NCBI GenBank assembly: GCA_900556675.1
Contig: USQE01000057.1
Coordinates: 1 to 6,886, forward strand
Direction of reading: 5' to 3'
From: an uncultured Collinsella sp.
Lineage (GTDB): Bacteria > Actinomycetota > Coriobacteriia > Coriobacteriales > Coriobacteriaceae
Length of the DNA: 6,886 nucleotides
Shown: one piece after another, positions 5,976 through 6,886 of the stretch
Layout: every line of letters begins with the position of its first letter
Numbering within the stretch: position 1 is the stretch's first letter
Made by a program: the position numbers and the translations under genes
The notes under the pieces: model-generated
The model's database searches: none
Seen by the model: only the letters and a program-made list of their open reading frames with translations
Told to the model about the DNA's origin: nothing

Positions 5976-6794
5976 CTAGAACTCTAGGGTGAGGGTGACG
6001 GGACAGTGGTCGCTGCCAAAGATGTCGCCACGGATACCGGTGTCGCACACATTGCCGGCGATTGCGTCGCTCACCAGGAAGTAATCGATGCGCCAGCCTG
6101 CGTTGTTCTTGCGGGCATTAAAGCGGTAGCTCCACCAGCTGTAGACGCCCTCGACGTCAGGATTGGCCGCGCGCCAGGTGTCGGTAAAACCGGCGTTGAG
6201 CAGCTCGGTAAACTTGCCGCGTTCCTCGTCCGAAAAGCCGGCGTTGCCGCGGTTGGACTTGGGGTTCTTAAGGTCGATTTCCTCGTGCGCCACGTTAAAG
6301 TCGCCGCAGGTTACAACGGGCTTGCAGGTCTCGCGTTCAAGCGCGCTCAAAAAGCCGCGATAGGCATCGTCCCAGGCCATGCGTACATCGATGCGGGCGA
6401 GCTCGTTTTGGGCGTTGGGCGTATAGACGTCCACGAACCAAAACTTGTCGAACTCGAGCGCGCAGACGCGGCCCTCGGTTGCGGCTTGGGCGACGAGCTC
6501 GGCAGCCCTACCCTCGCCGGCGTAGGGTGGCAGCGCATCGGCGTGCAGCACGCGCAGTGGTTCCTGGCGGCTAAAGACCGCGGTGCCCGAGTAGCCCTTG
6601 CGCTCGGCGTAGCTCCAGGTTTGGTGATAGCCGGCCAGGTCGATATCGACCTGGCCTTCTTGCAGCTTGGTCTCCTGCAGCGCCAGGATATCGACGTCGA
6701 GTTCTTGCGCGATCTGAATAAAGCTCGGGTCCTTTTTGAGCACGGCGCGCAGGCCGTTGACGTTCCACGAAGCGAAAGTGTAAGTCTGAGGCAT
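5976..6794 (-). CDS. xth: Exodeoxyribonuclease III / AP endonuclease (ExoA/Xth family)
   Basis: Cuts DNA at abasic sites and removes 3' blocking groups in base-excision repair; cytosolic and Mg-dependent. The 272-residue protein is the usual length for the family (about 250-280) and covers the whole endonuclease/exonuclease/phosphatase fold. Visible motifs are SWNVNGLRA with N11 (9-17), LQETK with metal ligand E41 (39-43), GYSGTAVFS (67-75), VYTPNA with Y124 (123-128), CGDFNVAHEEIDL with D165 and N167 (163-175), GFSDEERGKF (186-195), the DNA-contact segment YSWWSYRFNARKNNAGWRIDYFL (218-240) and the catalytic GSDHCPV with D262 and H263 (260-266). The stretch YAGEGRAAELVAQAATEGRV (91-110) appears a few residues longer than in textbook members. 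ATG at 6794 has AAAGGA (6799-6804) four bases upstream. It is transcribed towards the ECF operon and seems to stand alone; exoA would be an equally valid symbol. Confidence 0.95.
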   Translation of the reverse strand: MPQTYTFASWNVNGLRAVLKKDPSFIQIAQELDVDILALQETKLQEGQVDIDLAGYHQTWSYAERKGYSGTAVFSRQEPLRVLHADALPPYAGEGRAAELVAQAATEGRVCALEFDKFWFVDVYTPNAQNELARIDVRMAWDDAYRGFLSALERETCKPVVTCGDFNVAHEEIDLKNPKSNRGNAGFSDEERGKFTELLNAGFTDTWRAANPDVEGVYSWWSYRFNARKNNAGWRIDYFLVSDAIAGNVCDTGIRGDIFGSDHCPVTLTLEF

Positions 6795-6886
6795 GGTGTC
6801 CTTTCGACGGGGTTGGCAGGCTTAAGATTAACGCAACAAGAGTGGGGCGGAGTCCGCGAGTGATAGTGCGAACGCCGCCGTTCCGG

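Noticed and set aside
6006..6863. 285-codon open frame on the plus strand opposite exoA
   Set aside because: Antisense to an intact ExoA with all catalytic motifs. The product is compositionally biased and unrecognisable.
6795..6886. Promoter or further gene in the last 92 bases
   Set aside because: Beyond the exoA ribosome binding site I saw no convincing -35/-10 pair, tRNA or start of another gene. A five-base inverted repeat (GAACG/CGTTC) near 6869-6882 is too short to mean much.

Overview
The window is GC-rich (roughly 60-65 % by eye) and reads as chromosomal DNA of a high-GC Gram-positive bacterium. The protein sequences, codon style and gene neighbourhood look most like Coriobacteriia, perhaps a Collinsella-type gut actinobacterium. 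That placement is an inference from remembered family resemblance, not from a search. No plasmid, phage, IS or CRISPR genes are visible.

Layout. Positions 1-908 (minus strand) hold the 5' part of prs, ribose-phosphate pyrophosphokinase; its C-terminus lies beyond the left edge. Positions 1102-2514 (minus) hold a complete glmU, the bifunctional enzyme that makes UDP-GlcNAc. A strong terminator-like hairpin (1053-1086) separates the two. A 197-bp divergent region (2515-2711) then carries a plausible sigma-A promoter reading rightwards. Positions 2712-5828 (plus) hold a tight three-gene operon for a complete energy-coupling factor (ECF) vitamin-type importer: the EcfT scaffold, one polypeptide with two fused EcfA ATPase domains, and a substrate-binding S component. 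T and A overlap by one base; A and S are four bases apart. Positions 5829-5975 are a convergent intergenic region with two palindromes, one a perfect 17-bp inverted repeat. Positions 5976-6794 (minus) hold an ExoA/Xth-family exodeoxyribonuclease III. The last 92 bases contain no recognisable gene.

How the parts work together. prs and glmU are housekeeping genes for nucleotide/PRPP supply and cell-wall precursor supply, and are often neighbours in Gram-positive bacteria. The ECF cassette is self-contained: S captures the substrate, T couples, and the fused ATPase drives transport. Its substrate cannot be read from the sequence; a cobalamin-related compound (CbrTUV-like arrangement) is the leading guess. 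exoA is an independent base-excision-repair gene.

The most unusual signals are structural. Two adjacent DNA hairpins fill almost the whole linker between the two ATPase domains (4362-4452), suggesting an intergenic-type repeat absorbed in frame into a coding gene. A second palindromic element lies downstream of the operon. I found no clear new multi-gene system.
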